Assembly: GCF_002994745.2 (NCBI RefSeq)
Contig: NC_037090.1
Span: 34,371,501-34,435,500 of the forward strand
From: Rosa chinensis
Lineage: Eukaryota > Streptophyta > Magnoliopsida > Rosales > Rosaceae
DNA: 64,000 bases
Reading direction: 5' to 3'
The translations under genes were made by a program, and so were the position numbers. Of the stretch, positions 34,950 through 46,468 are shown one piece after another. How positions within the stretch are numbered: the stretch's first letter is position 1; every line of letters starts with the position of its first letter. The notes beneath the pieces are model-generated. The model made no database searches and was not told the origin of the DNA. It saw only the letters and a list, made by a program, of their open reading frames with translations.

Positions 34950-37345
34950 CAGATTAGATTTACTTGCTATCTACAACGGAACTAGCAAAGAATTAGTAGA
35001 AGAGATAGAAAAATTGAGGAAATTAAAAGATTTTAGATCAAGGCTTAAAAGAGAGACTACTGGGATATTATCTTTATAGTCCAGAAAATAATTTACAAAG
35101 TTGAGAAAAATATTCAAGATATCAAAGATACTCTTAAAGACAAACAAAAATCTCTTGATTACTTGAGCATCGGTTAGATCCGCAAATCACTGGTATCAAA
35201 GCTTGCAAAAAGCTCAAAAGGGAATCCCCAATGGGGACAATGTCTGAATTAATATTAGAGAAGTTGAATTGTCTATTAAAATCTTCTGATGAGAAACATC
35301 AGATCTGATAAAAGAATTGTCTAGATGTCAAGATCATCTAGAAAAAGTACCAGATATAATCTCCCAGTTGGAAAATTGGAATACAAAATAGATTATGTCA
35401 AAGAACTTCCTAAAACGGAAGAAGAGCAGCTAATAAGTGTTGGCAGAAAAATCAGTGAACAGCAAGAAATGTTGGATTCTATGAAAAATTTACTGAAGGA
35501 TAAGAAAAAACCTCCAGTAAAATCCAAGAAATCTAATGGATTTAAACCATTAGAAAAACCTAAGAAGAATCCTACTCCAAACATGATTTTTCTAGAACCT
35601 TCTACTAGTCTGACTAGTATTAAATATGAAAACCAAAGCACTTAGTAGCAAGAGATGTCAAAATGATGAGCATCTTTGGAAAAAAAGAAAGGAGTACAAC
35701 TCTTGAATGCCAAAGAATTCGAATACAATGAAATAGAACAAGAGGTAAAAAAACTATGCAATTTCAAAATTAGATTTCAAACAAATCTATAAAAGAGGAA
35801 AATTTGAACTGATGGATAGCCACGATTGCAAATTATTAGAGTTCATAACTCCATCTATAACAAGAGAAACAGATCTTTTAATGATCACTCTTCAAGAAGT
35901 TTCCAGAGCAAAGGCAAAAAACTATCAATTTATGTACATTGGAGCAGACTAAGTTGGCATAAAACTTTTTGCCCGAGAAGGTATAAACTGTTCAATTCTA
36001 TGTGTCTTACAAGACAATAGACTAACAGATTTTCAAGCTAGTCTATTGGGAATACTTGAAGCATCTTTATGCAATCAAGTAGCGTATTTCAACTGTTTCT
36101 CAAACTTCTCAACAAGCTTGAAAGATGCTGCTCACTGTCTGAGACTGAGAGTTAAGATAGATGGTATAACAATGAAAGAAAATATGCAAGAACTTGCAAT
36201 AGTATACATAATATACTATAAAATGATGAGTACCACAATAGAACCCAAGATAAGGATATCAAATATTCCTGGGCTTACTACTGGATTTCTCACCAGTCAG
36301 AAGAACCATTCACAATAAATTCACAAGGTTAATTGGAATGAAGTAACTTTTCCTATCGAATGGAAATTATCTGGTCCAAAGAAACCACCAAAAAGTGCTA
36401 AAGCAGCAATCTATGAAAGCATAAAGACTAGAGATATCAGTCTAAAATTTGATGATCACAGAAAAAGTGATATTTGTCCTGAAAATATCAGGATAAATAG
36501 AAATTTCAGAAGATGCAACAATACTAGAGAAGAAAGTACTAGTGGCACTAAATTTATTGTAGAAGAACAAGCAGATCCTCTTATTAAAGAAGAACTAGTA
36601 GCTGATCTAAATAGACCAATAAATATGCTTAGAGCAAGAAAGCTCTATGAACTCTATGATGAAGCAGAATCTAGCCAAGATACAGCTTGATTAGAACAAC
36701 TAATTGAAGAAATTAAAATTTTCAAAATAGGAAAGGTAAGCAAAGTCTTTCCTTATCAAGATATAGAAATGGAAGATGGAGAAAGCTCCAATTCCAAAAC
36801 TTTTATCACTAGAGAAAAGGGAAAACTAAAACTCCTTATACAGAAAGTTCCTAAAAACAAAAAGGAAGAATGAAATTCTCAAAGATTCGTCCTAGAGAAT
36901 AATATGCCTAGGGTGCCAATCACAAATTATAATATACGGATAAATCTAGACAAAGCTCTGAATAAAAGAAAAGCTATTGACCAATGGGTAGATAGCCTCA
37001 TGATGGCTGCTGCTTTCACCCTTGGAAAATTTGAAGCACTAGATCTTCAAGTATATTTTGAAACTACCCTCACAGGAGTAGCCAAGATATATTACTTGTC
37101 TTTCAAAGAAACTGCTAGAGGAAGAGAATAGTTAGAAGAAATAAAAAATTCCAAGTCTCCATATGATTTTGTAGTACCCTTGTATGATCAGTTCTCTGGA
37201 GATCTCTCAAACATAAGTGAAAAGGCCAAAGAAGCGGCCAAATCAAACATTTATCCTCTCAAAATCTGTGACATGAGATATTTTGAAGAGTACCTAAATG
37301 AATTCCAAGAATACTATTGTATAATGGAAGCTGAAGAAGTCGCGG
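34950..37345 (+). pseudogene. Endogenous pararetrovirus (Caulimoviridae) remnant: N-terminal, movement- and coat-protein regions
   Basis: The strand encodes, in broken frames, a Lys/Glu-rich coiled-coil-like region (about 34950-35645), then a region (about 35820-36690) resembling the 30K-type movement protein of caulimovirids (SLCNQVAYFNC and an IVYIIYYK strand). A segment at 36700-37345 follows that resembles the N-terminal part of a caulimovirid coat protein. The order movement protein, then coat protein on one strand fits petuvirus-like genomes. Stops and frameshifts are frequent, and protease, reverse transcriptase and RNase H are absent. This is an ancient, dead integration. The genus is uncertain. 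Confidence 0.65.
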
Positions 37346-37557
37346 TTCCAAACCTTGATCGTTAGCGAGAACGAGAGGTTCAGGGTGAGCTTTTCCGACG
37401 AGTTGGACTCCGACGTGGTTGAGTTAGATCCGGTTGGGTCGGAGGGGAATAGGATGAATACGGCGGTGGAGAAGGGAGAGGAAAGCGACGCTGGTGGATA
37501 TACAGTGGAGGAGTCTTCGGGTCTCCGGAGAGAGAGAGAGAGAGAGAGATCAATGGC
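37340..37557 (+). pseudogene. GC-rich coding-like fragment fused to the viral remnant
   Basis: Composition changes abruptly at about 37340. One frame (37355-37567) stays open and reads SENERFRVSFSDELDSDVVE, then an acidic Gly/Glu-rich stretch, ending in a (GA)9 run. It has the composition of a plant exon and not of the AT-rich viral part. I do not recognise the parent gene. It may be a captured exon fragment. Confidence 0.45.
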
Positions 37558-37761
37558 ACTGATATAGTTTTTCAATTAGGTTGAGGTCAAAATTATTATT
37601 TCACTTTAAATTGTGTTAGTGGGAATAAAAATCTGTTGCTGGGGTAAGTGAGATAATTTTGTCAATTTTAGTGTTTTGGGTCGAGGACCCTAATATAAAT
37701 CATGATATGAAGCATATATATGCCAAAGTACATTTCTTTTTCAAGAGATTAAAAGGTTCGA

Positions 37762-37793
37762 GCCCCCCCCCCCCCCCCCCCCCCTTTTTTTTT
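37762..37793. repeat. Poly-C followed by poly-T
   Basis: A C run of about 20 nt is followed directly by about 10 T. This is the second long poly-C tract in the window. Confidence 0.9.
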
Positions 37794-37813
37794 TGCTCAG
37801 CCCCCAACTCTTA

Positions 37814-39122
37814 AGCCTTGTTTGGATGGTAGAAAATCATGGTATATATGGAATGAGAATTAATTTTATTTTCAATTTAAATGTGTCGTTTGGTTGTAAT
37901 AAGAGATTGGAAAGGAAATAAAAAATGAGATTTGACTGGAAATTGACTCCCTCATAAAGCCTAAATAGAATTACCTAGTCAGGGGTGGTATTTTATTTCC
38001 ATTTCCCACTTTCAAAGGCAAAATTACATAAATTATCCCTCTAAAAAAATATATTCCTCCGCTAATATTAATTACAAGTTGAAATCATATTTGTACTTTA
38101 ATTTGTAAAAGGGTGTTATTGAAAATTGGGTCCGGTTCTTGGGACACTTTATTTTACACATATTTTTACCCCTTTTATTAGCCATTAGATTTAAGTATTT
38201 TTAATGGCCTTGATGGATCTCATGTATGTTGTGGCAAATGACAAGGAAACAATTTTATTATCTAAAAAAAAAAAAAACTTAAATGAAAATGATTTTATAT
38301 AAAAAAAAAAAATTAAAATTAGAAGATGAATGTCATCATCTTCTTCTTCTTCACGCAAAAAAAGAAAACTGCAGGGATAGCCTCTCTCTTCCTTCAACTG
38401 TATGATCTCCAAGTTGATTGCAATAACAATAATTATTGTAACTGTAAACATATTACAGCGGAACCCAGTAAGATTGCTCAGATTGAGAAACAAAAAAACA
38501 CCAAATCTTCTTCATCTAGACCTAGATCGAATGATAGGCTGTGAAAACCATTGAAGACTTGAGAAGACGAGAGATATAAGAACTTGTACAATTACTAATA
38601 TTGACTTGATGGAATAAGAGAAGGGGACTAGGAGAGGATGGATTTTAATTGTTCAACTCAAGGAAAAAGGAGAATATAGTGCTCAAAGGAGAGCCAAAGC
38701 TTCTCATATTTCCTAGAAGATGAAGACGTTCATCAGAAGATGAAGATTTTTGATTTTTCTTATAAAATTATTTTATTAAAGTTTATCTATTTTTTTGAAT
38801 TTCCATGTCATTTGCCACATCATGCTTATAATGAATCAAGACTATTAAAAACGCTTAAATCTAATGGCTAATAAAAGGTGTAAAAATATGTGTAAAATAA
38901 AGTGTCTCTTGATCCACACCCTTGAAAATTATAGTTTTATATTTCATTTTTATGACTTACCAAACTCTACAATAGGAATGGAAAATTAATTCTAGAATTT
39001 AAGTTCCAGTAATGTTCCAAACACTCTTATGGAAATACTAGAACCTATTCCATTTTATATTGGTATGGAAAGGAAAATAAATCATTTTCCTATTTTGATA
39101 TTCCTGTCAACCAAACGAGGTC
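37814..39122. mobile_element. PIF/Harbinger-like element hosting a MULE
   Basis: The left end AGCCTTGTTTGG and the reverse complement of the right end GACCTCGTTTGG form inverted repeats of the common plant GGCCTYGTTTGG type, flanked by TTA on both sides (37811-37813 and 39123-39125). Without the nested 794-bp MULE and one target copy it is about 0.5 kb. It has no coding capacity. Confidence 0.6.
38128..38921. mobile_element. Non-autonomous MULE with perfect 9-bp TSD, 794 bp
   Basis: Flanked by TTGAAAATT on both sides (38119-38127 and 38922-38930). Ends start GGGTCCGG / GGGTGTGG, and the inverted arms extend about 130 bp with blocks such as GACACTTTATTTTACACATA and AGCCATTAGATTTAAG. The interior is AT-rich without a transposase. 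Confidence 0.9.
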
Positions 39123-39125
39123 TTA

Positions 39126-41818
39126 GAGTTGTTTCAGGAGGGAGCTAACTTTGAAGGTTTTTATCTCAACCAACTAAATCGTCCGTCCTAAACATATTTT
39201 GACTTTTTGCTGACACACATTTACGAGCAATTTTAAAGATGTGTAACTTAACATTAACGTACATTCTTGCAAATCTAGTCATATCTTCTATGAGAGCTAG
39301 AACAAGCCCGTTCACATGTTTATAGCTATGGAAAATTCTCCCTATCTGCTCATGGTTCGAAGATTGGTCCCTTGCCCTCATGGCTCAACGCCCATTGATA
39401 AACAGTGCCGTTTTTGTGAGATGCTCGAGTATACCTATGTGTAAGGCCACATCTCTACAAGAAGTTCCAATCAAGTTGACCACATGTAATGGTTGTTCCC
39501 CAATAAATCTTTATTTGTAAGAATCCAGAGCGTTATGCCTGAAGTGTAAAATAAATCTAGCCTACTGCATTCCATGTTCAGAAAATGCATCTAAGCTAAA
39601 AGCAAATTTCTATGTCAAACTAAGATTAGATATTGAGTTTAAGTAATCCACCAGTTTGATTGGTGTTGTCCATTCCTTCTTCAAGATCCATACGATACAA
39701 TCTCCTTGTATTGATGGGAATATATATATATAGATAAGTTTATGTTCTCGCAGGGGAATCAACAATTCATAAAACAGTTTTTGCGTTTTGCAAAAACTGT
39801 TTTACAGTTATTGCAGTTCCTTCCATCAAGGAAACTGTTTATAACTCCTTATCTATTCAGACAAGGTTTTATCCTAATCCGTGCATAATTTGAATATTTA
39901 AATTCGAATTAGATGACTTTAATCAAGTGTTTATTAATGGTTTCATAACTCAATGAAATCACCAATGTTTCATTTAAATCCTAATAGCTTAGTTTCTTTT
40001 ACTGTCTGTTGCTACAACTCGTGTGCATACATGAAGACCTATCTTGCTCCATAACTTATGTCTAAGAGATTAGACTAGGCATCATATATGTAGATAGAGC
40101 TACTTCTCAGGCGTGTTTATGCCTTATATAGCTCTGTGAACTTGTAGTGTTAATTCCATGTAGATTAGTTTAAATTTTTGTATTCGTGATGAACATTGTA
40201 TTTGAAGATCTTCTTTGGAGCATATTTCTTTATGTCGCTATTTCACATGTGTCATTGTTGCCATTTTAAGCTTCATTGGAAACATTGTCCATGTCAGACC
40301 TTAGTTAATACTTGCTTTGCTTCAAAGCACTACTGATGCCTTTTTAGCACTGATTTTCATGTGGAGACCTGACTTCGTTGTACTCTATATCCCTCGATCT
40401 TGAGGATTCGTTCTCCTCATTGGATTGTTTGAGAACCAATTTGCCCGTAACAAAATCTTTCACTAGAAATCAAATTACCCCTTGCTCACACATTTAATCA
40501 ACAAGCCATTTGAAGTCTTGGGACGTCATATGGAAATTGAAGGCAAAACATGCTTCGTCACATGGACTTATTGTAGTGACGGTGCAATTTTGACATGCTT
40601 TTGAACTTTGACCATATCTCCCCGTACACACCTTTGTTAGAGGCAATTCTTAATGGGTTCAAAAATAGACAAAGAAGCCTTTCTAATCATAACTTGATAC
40701 CTGTTTATGTAATCTTGAATACTGTAATTGGTCCAAAATAGATTGCAGCCATAGTTGTCTCCACTTCTGACATGATTTGTAACTTTGAGTGTTCCTCTTT
40801 GCTCATAACTCATTTTCTATGATTCGTAATGCGTTTGAAACTAGACAGACAAATGTTTCCAATCATGTATGACTCTGGTTTTAGGTTTTGGATATTGGAC
40901 CTCAAAATAGGCTCCAAATTGACGTAGGCCCTCAAGAATTAGGGCACTGATGTAGTGCGGGCCAAGAACCCTCCGACGAAAAAGTCAGTAATGATATTAA
41001 AAAAGTAATAGGATAGAGATACATTCTTATGGTGTAGAGAAAGGTTTGTATATAGTAGTTTATAGTCCTAAATTGGAAGGTAAGAGTTCTTAAGTTGTAT
41101 TGGCTAGAGATCCTTGAAGGTTGTACATGGGTTATGTTGCTTGTTTACCGTATTTCTTGTCCAAAAATGCTTCTACAAGCTTTCTCACGTTGGGCAATGC
41201 CATATCGAGCACCATAGATTCTTTTTTTATATTTGGCTCAAGTCAGTCAACCTATTGGGTTCGGAATAAAGACCTTAGGGATTTTCGGAGACTTAATTTC
41301 ATTGAATAGATCTTCAGTGCTTCCTTAATGCTAGGAGCAATGCTGACATGGCTAGGCGGTGTTAAACTATGCCTATATATTCATATAGTGTGCTCTTAAA
41401 ACTTGGCCTTCAGAAGTTAATCCACAGATGTTTACCACATTATTATTGTGTTGATGATATATATATATATATATATATATATCCTTAGTTGTTTCTGAAT
41501 ATTCTGGTTTCTGTGACAGCTGTTCATTCTGAAAATCTTTTCATACAAAGCTGTCTCAACTTAAGGAAAACGATTTAAATTTAAGTTACCAATTCAACAA
41601 CACCCCCCCCCCTAAATAAATAAATATAGGCCAAACTAGTAGTTTAACTTATAATTCAACCCCATCATCCATAAGAGGAATAGAGTCATACCCTGAAAAT
41701 GTTACTAAGCACTCCAAACCTCAAATATTCTTCTAATTAAGCAAGGACATAGGTTTTCATTCTTTTACTTGAATATATAATGTAGACAAACATACCAAAA
41801 GTAACAGACCTAATAAGT
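39126..41818. other. Intergenic DNA, no supported gene
   Basis: Only short open frames and a TA microsatellite (41458-41480) are seen. A reverse 71-codon frame at 39166-39381 has no recognisable domain. The stretch could be old, unrecognisable repeat sequence. Confidence 0.4.
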
Positions 41819-42348
41819 TGGAGTGATGTAGGACAAGATTTTAGCCAATTTCAACAAAGAATCTCGAAAAGAAAGAAGAGTCTTCACATTAAAAAGAATA
41901 ATTTGAATATTAGAAATTGGTATTCAAATAGGCTTCTTGATGGAATTAATCAAAAATTACTATTTTGGATATATTGGGATTCTCGAGCAAAATCTTGGTT
42001 GGGATTCCAATTACATATTTGCGTAACATTCTTTAGTATCTAGGATTCTATTTTCTGATTTTTATTTAAGGAGGTTTAATTAGGTTTCCTAGTTTTAGTC
42101 TATAATAAATTGTTCTTTTTGTTTTCTAGTTGTATTAGGTTTATGCTATGAGCCCTATATAAGGCACCCCTTAGATTGTAATTTTCATTCAAGTTATCAA
42201 TAAATAAAAAATCAAATATTAGAGAAGTTTCTCTATGTTTCTTTCGGTTGTGCCCGTAACTGCTAGTGGATTCTAGCTCATCTCATATGGCTTTTGACGC
42301 TTGACGAAGCCTCTTGCTATCATGTTCACGCTTCTCGCATCATTTGGT

Positions 42349-45300
42349 ATCAAAGCGGGTATCGTCCGCTCCTTAGCAAACGACAATCCAAGGGAGAAGT
42401 TCACTATCACCAACCTCAATGACACTGGTCATAAAGTATCTATCAAAGAAAGTTTAGTTGAAGAGAAACATGCCAAGGGATTCGCCCTAGGACAACCTCA
42501 TCAATCCAAAAAAGAAAAGAAAAAAGAAACATGGAACGTTGGATATTCACAACGCCAGATTACGATGACTTCCGAACTACATGCATGTATCATCAAAGAC
42601 AAGGTATGCTCGGTAATAATTGACAGTGGTTTACGAGAGAACTTTGTAGCAAACAAAGTTGTGGATTATTTTCAATTACCGATAGTGAAGCTGAGTGATC
42701 CATACTAAATTCCATTTGGGAAGGATGAATATGCACAAGTAATAGATGACAGGACCCGCCCCGAATTTCACCCTGAAACCCGAGGTGGCCCTGTGGGGCC
42801 CACCTTAGGGATAACTCTACCAAAAATTCGGCAGAGTCACCTCTAAAATGGACTACCCAAAACCTGTAAAACACACTAAACACTTCAAGCAAACCAACCT
42901 TATACTCCTGGAGCCACCCTGCTCCCAATTACCAACAACTCCACTTTCACAAAACACAAAACTCAAAAATACTAATCCCAAGGTTATGCAGAGCAATACT
43001 ACAATACACAGGGATATAACAGAAGAGTAAAGGATCAAGTGATCCTACACTGCGGAAGTAGTGACAACTATGCCTCAAATATCATGTACGCCCGACCTCC
43101 ACTAATTCGCCTGCAAACTGGGCATTAGAAACCGAAAGGCCCAGGGGAAAGTAGACGAAAAACGTTAGCGTGAGTGGACAAAAATAAACAATTTAAAGGA
43201 AAAAATGATTTCCTACTTTCCCACAACTATTCTCTTTAATAACTGATGCACGCAACAATTAGAAAAAATACATTTAACTTTAAATCCAAGAATTCCAAAA
43301 CGATAAATTGACTAGCCTCGCTAGTCGCCACATTCGAAAATTATATCGTAAAACCGAAATCTCATTTCTCAAGAAAATAAGACCAGCCCCGCTGGATACA
43401 GTGAAAATCGGACTAGCCCCGCTAGTCAAGCAACAATAAAATATGGGGAAGAAGTTTCACCATACAAAAGAAGGGAGCCTTATTGGCTCGGGTCGGAGTG
43501 TCCCACACTCTAGAGCATCCCATGCTCTCCTCTACTCACCTACAAACACATAGTAAGTAGGGAGGAGTACTAATAGGCTAGCCAGTAATATAATATATAT
43601 ATGACGACCCTGGGTATGGTGGTTAAAAACCGATAAATCAATAAAGCTTCCCCATGTCCCACGTATAAAGACAACACGGGTACGATTCCCAACCGTACCC
43701 GGAAATACTCAAAGAGTCGTATAAATTAACAGCGTGTCCCACACGCTAAAGAAATAAGTAGATTGTCAATGAGGCATTCCCAATGCCAAAAATCGAATAA
43801 ATAAACAAGAATTTATTCCATCGAAATCCCATTTCGAAAATCTTTCAGAAATCTCAAATCGACGATTATAAAGATAATATAAACAGTATAAATCTCGAAA
43901 ATTACCTCGAAAATCAATTCGTCGAAAATCAACATCATTTATAAATTCGAATCCGAGCATAACAACTTCATAACCAAAACTCACAACCGGTATAGAACTT
44001 AAATACTTCATGAGAATCATTATTTAAAAGTAAATCCATGAGATAATTCGCAATTAACTTTATATGCTCGGAAAATACGTTAATAAAATAAATCAAGCTT
44101 TAATAAATAAATGCATGCATCACTTATTTAAAACAAACGTCCACTCACAGTACTATTGGCAACCACGCAAACGAGTTCCTTCATCTAACCGTAGCTCGCG
44201 ACATTGCCCTGTACACAATTATATTTCCGTAAACGGCAATCCGATAAAATAATTACGAACTTAAACGAAATCCGAAAATCCCTATCTCCAATACTTCTCA
44301 AATTCAACCCAAATCTCTTCCACAATTCTAATTCCTCAATTTACATATTCCATAATGAAAACGAGGGAAATCCGACGGCCGGATTTCCCATAATTCCACC
44401 ACAAAACTCCAAACTTCGAAAATTCACAAACAATTCCAAACTCCTCCAAAATTCACCAAACTTCATATATAAGCTCTATGATAATTATAGAATTTAACTA
44501 GCTAAAAATTGAAATTTATAAACTACCCTAGCCGCCGCTACCGCCGCCCACAGTGGCGGCACCGCCGCCACCATCTCCGATGGCCACCAAAATTTGACAG
44601 TAGCACCTTCTCAACACACTGATTCAACTTCTCAACTACAACATTCCCAAATAACAATTAAAAACGGCCGAAATCGATCAATGAACAAAAACCCAGAAAT
44701 CCTCAAGAACCCTAGAATTTCAATTCGTCGATTCGGCATCTACACAACAAATCGTGATACAAGGCCATAGGGGAAATGATCAGTGATGAAAACCGAACCT
44801 TCGACGGCGAGATGGGGACCGGAGGTGGCCGGAATCGCCGGGAATCGGCAAAAGTCCCAAACTGCAGCCGGAGTGGTTTAGGCTTCGATCCGTGGTTTTC
44901 CGGCCAAATCGTGGAAAACCAAGGCTGCTGGGGTGCTCGGAGGGAGGAGGCGCTCCTCTGGTGACCGGTGGCATGCCCTGTGGTGGCCGGAATCGCCGGA
45001 AATCGGAGGGGGGGGGGAGGAGGCCGAACCGGAGAAGAGAGAGCTCGGGGGAAGAGGAGAGAGAAAGAGCTGGGGTGGTTTCCGGAAATGGAAACCTACC
45101 CGGGTAAATTTCTATTTTAATCAAAATTTTACCATGAACAGTAACTTCCTTATTTCGCTCATAACATTCCCATACGAGCTCCGATTTTTACGTACCACAT
45201 ATGCACGCGCTCGGTTTAACGTCCTCTACAACTTCCATGAAAAATATTTTCTCAAATTTTGACCCGAACAAAAAGTCAACTTTTAGGGCCACTAAAAGTA

Positions 45301-45733
45301 CTAAACCGAAAGTAAACGTGAAAGTAAAGGTCGTTTACCGTCCAAATGACTAGTAAACACGTGGATTTAGGTTCGGGACGTTACAATAGAGGTTTGTAAA
45401 GTTTCTGTCTCTGTAGGAAAATTTTATAAAGAAGAGATTACTTGTCATGTGATTGCCATGGACGACACTAATGTGCTTTTTGGAAGACTATGGCATGAAA
45501 GCGTCAAAGGTCGTTATTGCAAAGACAACACGTATTTATTTAGGTGGGAGTCGCACAAAATTAAAATCAAGCCTGGAAGAAAGAACATCAAGAATGATCA
45601 TCCTGAGGTGTGTGAAAAGAAACATGAAGAAGCCACTTTGAAGATTGAAGAGAAACTCATCAAAGACAAGGAAGCTGATTCATTCATCACATCGATATCC
45701 ATGTCATACATGCACAATTGTGTTCAAGATTAA
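42349..45733 (+). pseudogene. Gypsy aspartic-protease region, split by a nested element
   Basis: Left part (to about 42746): a Lys-rich linker followed by a retropepsin-like block with VIIDSGLRENFVANKVVDYF, where IDSG corresponds to the catalytic D-S/T-G motif. After the nested element, the coding sense resumes at 45391 with EVCKVSVSVGKFYKEEITCH, then VIAMDDTNVLFGR, typical of Gypsy protease linkers, and runs to a stop at 45733. No RT, RNase H or integrase is present. The insertion at 42747 splits the frame. Confidence 0.7.
42747..45385 (-). mobile_element. Solo-LTR-like element (2.64 kb) nested in the LTR element
   Basis: Flanked by ATAGA on both sides (42742-42746, 45386-45390), with TG...CA ends. 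On the reverse strand it starts TGTAACGTCCCGAAC and ends GGGTCCTGTCA. No second LTR, primer-binding site or pol is seen between the ends, so a solo LTR of a large Gypsy family is the best reading. A related copy in the opposite orientation lies at 55193-58857. Open frames such as 44776-45262 fall within it and are not genes. Confidence 0.7.
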
Positions 45734-46468
45734 CCCAAGGAGAAGTCGATGCCCATTCCTTTTCAAGTGGAGGAGTTCAAGTTTCAAGATGCTTATTCTA
45801 AACTTGTCTACGGTATTGGATTCATGGTGATATCTTTTAATTTTGAGAATATTAAAGTTGATGGCTTATCATGTTTTATTCCTACTAATGATCAAGCTGC
45901 ATTCAAGAGGAACTCGAGGTCGAGTTCTTTTCAAGTGGAGGAGACTGATGTAGGACAAAGTTTTAGCCAATTTCAACAAAGAATCTAGAAAAGAAAGAAG
46001 TGTCTTCACATTAAGAAGAATAATTTGAATATGGGAAATTGGTATTCAAATAGGCTTCTTAATGATGGAATTAATCATAAATTACTATTTTGGATATATC
46101 GGGATTCTTAAGCAAAATCTTGGTTGGGATTCCAATTACATATTTGCGTAATATTCTTTAGTATCTAGGATTCTATTTCTGATTTTTATTTAAGGAGGTT
46201 TAATTAGGTTTCCTAGTTTTAGTCTATAATAAATTGTTCTTTTTGTTTTCTTGTTGTATTAGGTTTATGCTATGTGCCCTATATAAGGCACCCCTTAGAT
46301 TATAATTTTCATTCAAGTTATCAATAAAAAAACCAAATATTAGAGAAGTTTCTCTGTATTTCTTACGGTTGTGCCCGTAACTCCTAGTGGATTCTAGCTC
46401 ATCTCATATGGCTTTCGATGCTTGACGGAGTCTCTTGCTATCGTGTTCACGCTTCCTGCATCATGGAG

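Larger units (their letters stand above)
41824..46463 (+). mobile_element. Complete non-autonomous Gypsy-type LTR element
   Basis: 5' LTR 41824-42342 and 3' LTR 45946-46463 (about 519 and 518 bp, roughly 94% identical) both run TGATGTAGGAC...GCATCA. The 5-bp target duplication TGGAG flanks the unit (41819-41823, 46464-46468). TTTGGTATCAAAGCGG follows the 5' LTR (primer-binding site for initiator tRNA-Met), and AAGTGGAGGAGAC precedes the 3' LTR (polypurine tract). Each LTR has a CTATATAAGGC promoter element. Without the nested solo LTR the interior is about 1 kb and has only protease-region coding, so it needed help to move. Confidence 0.92.

Noticed and set aside
44776..45262. Overlapping open frames as a gene
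   Set aside because: They lie inside the solo-LTR-like element, are GC-rich leader-like sequence and overlap on both strands.
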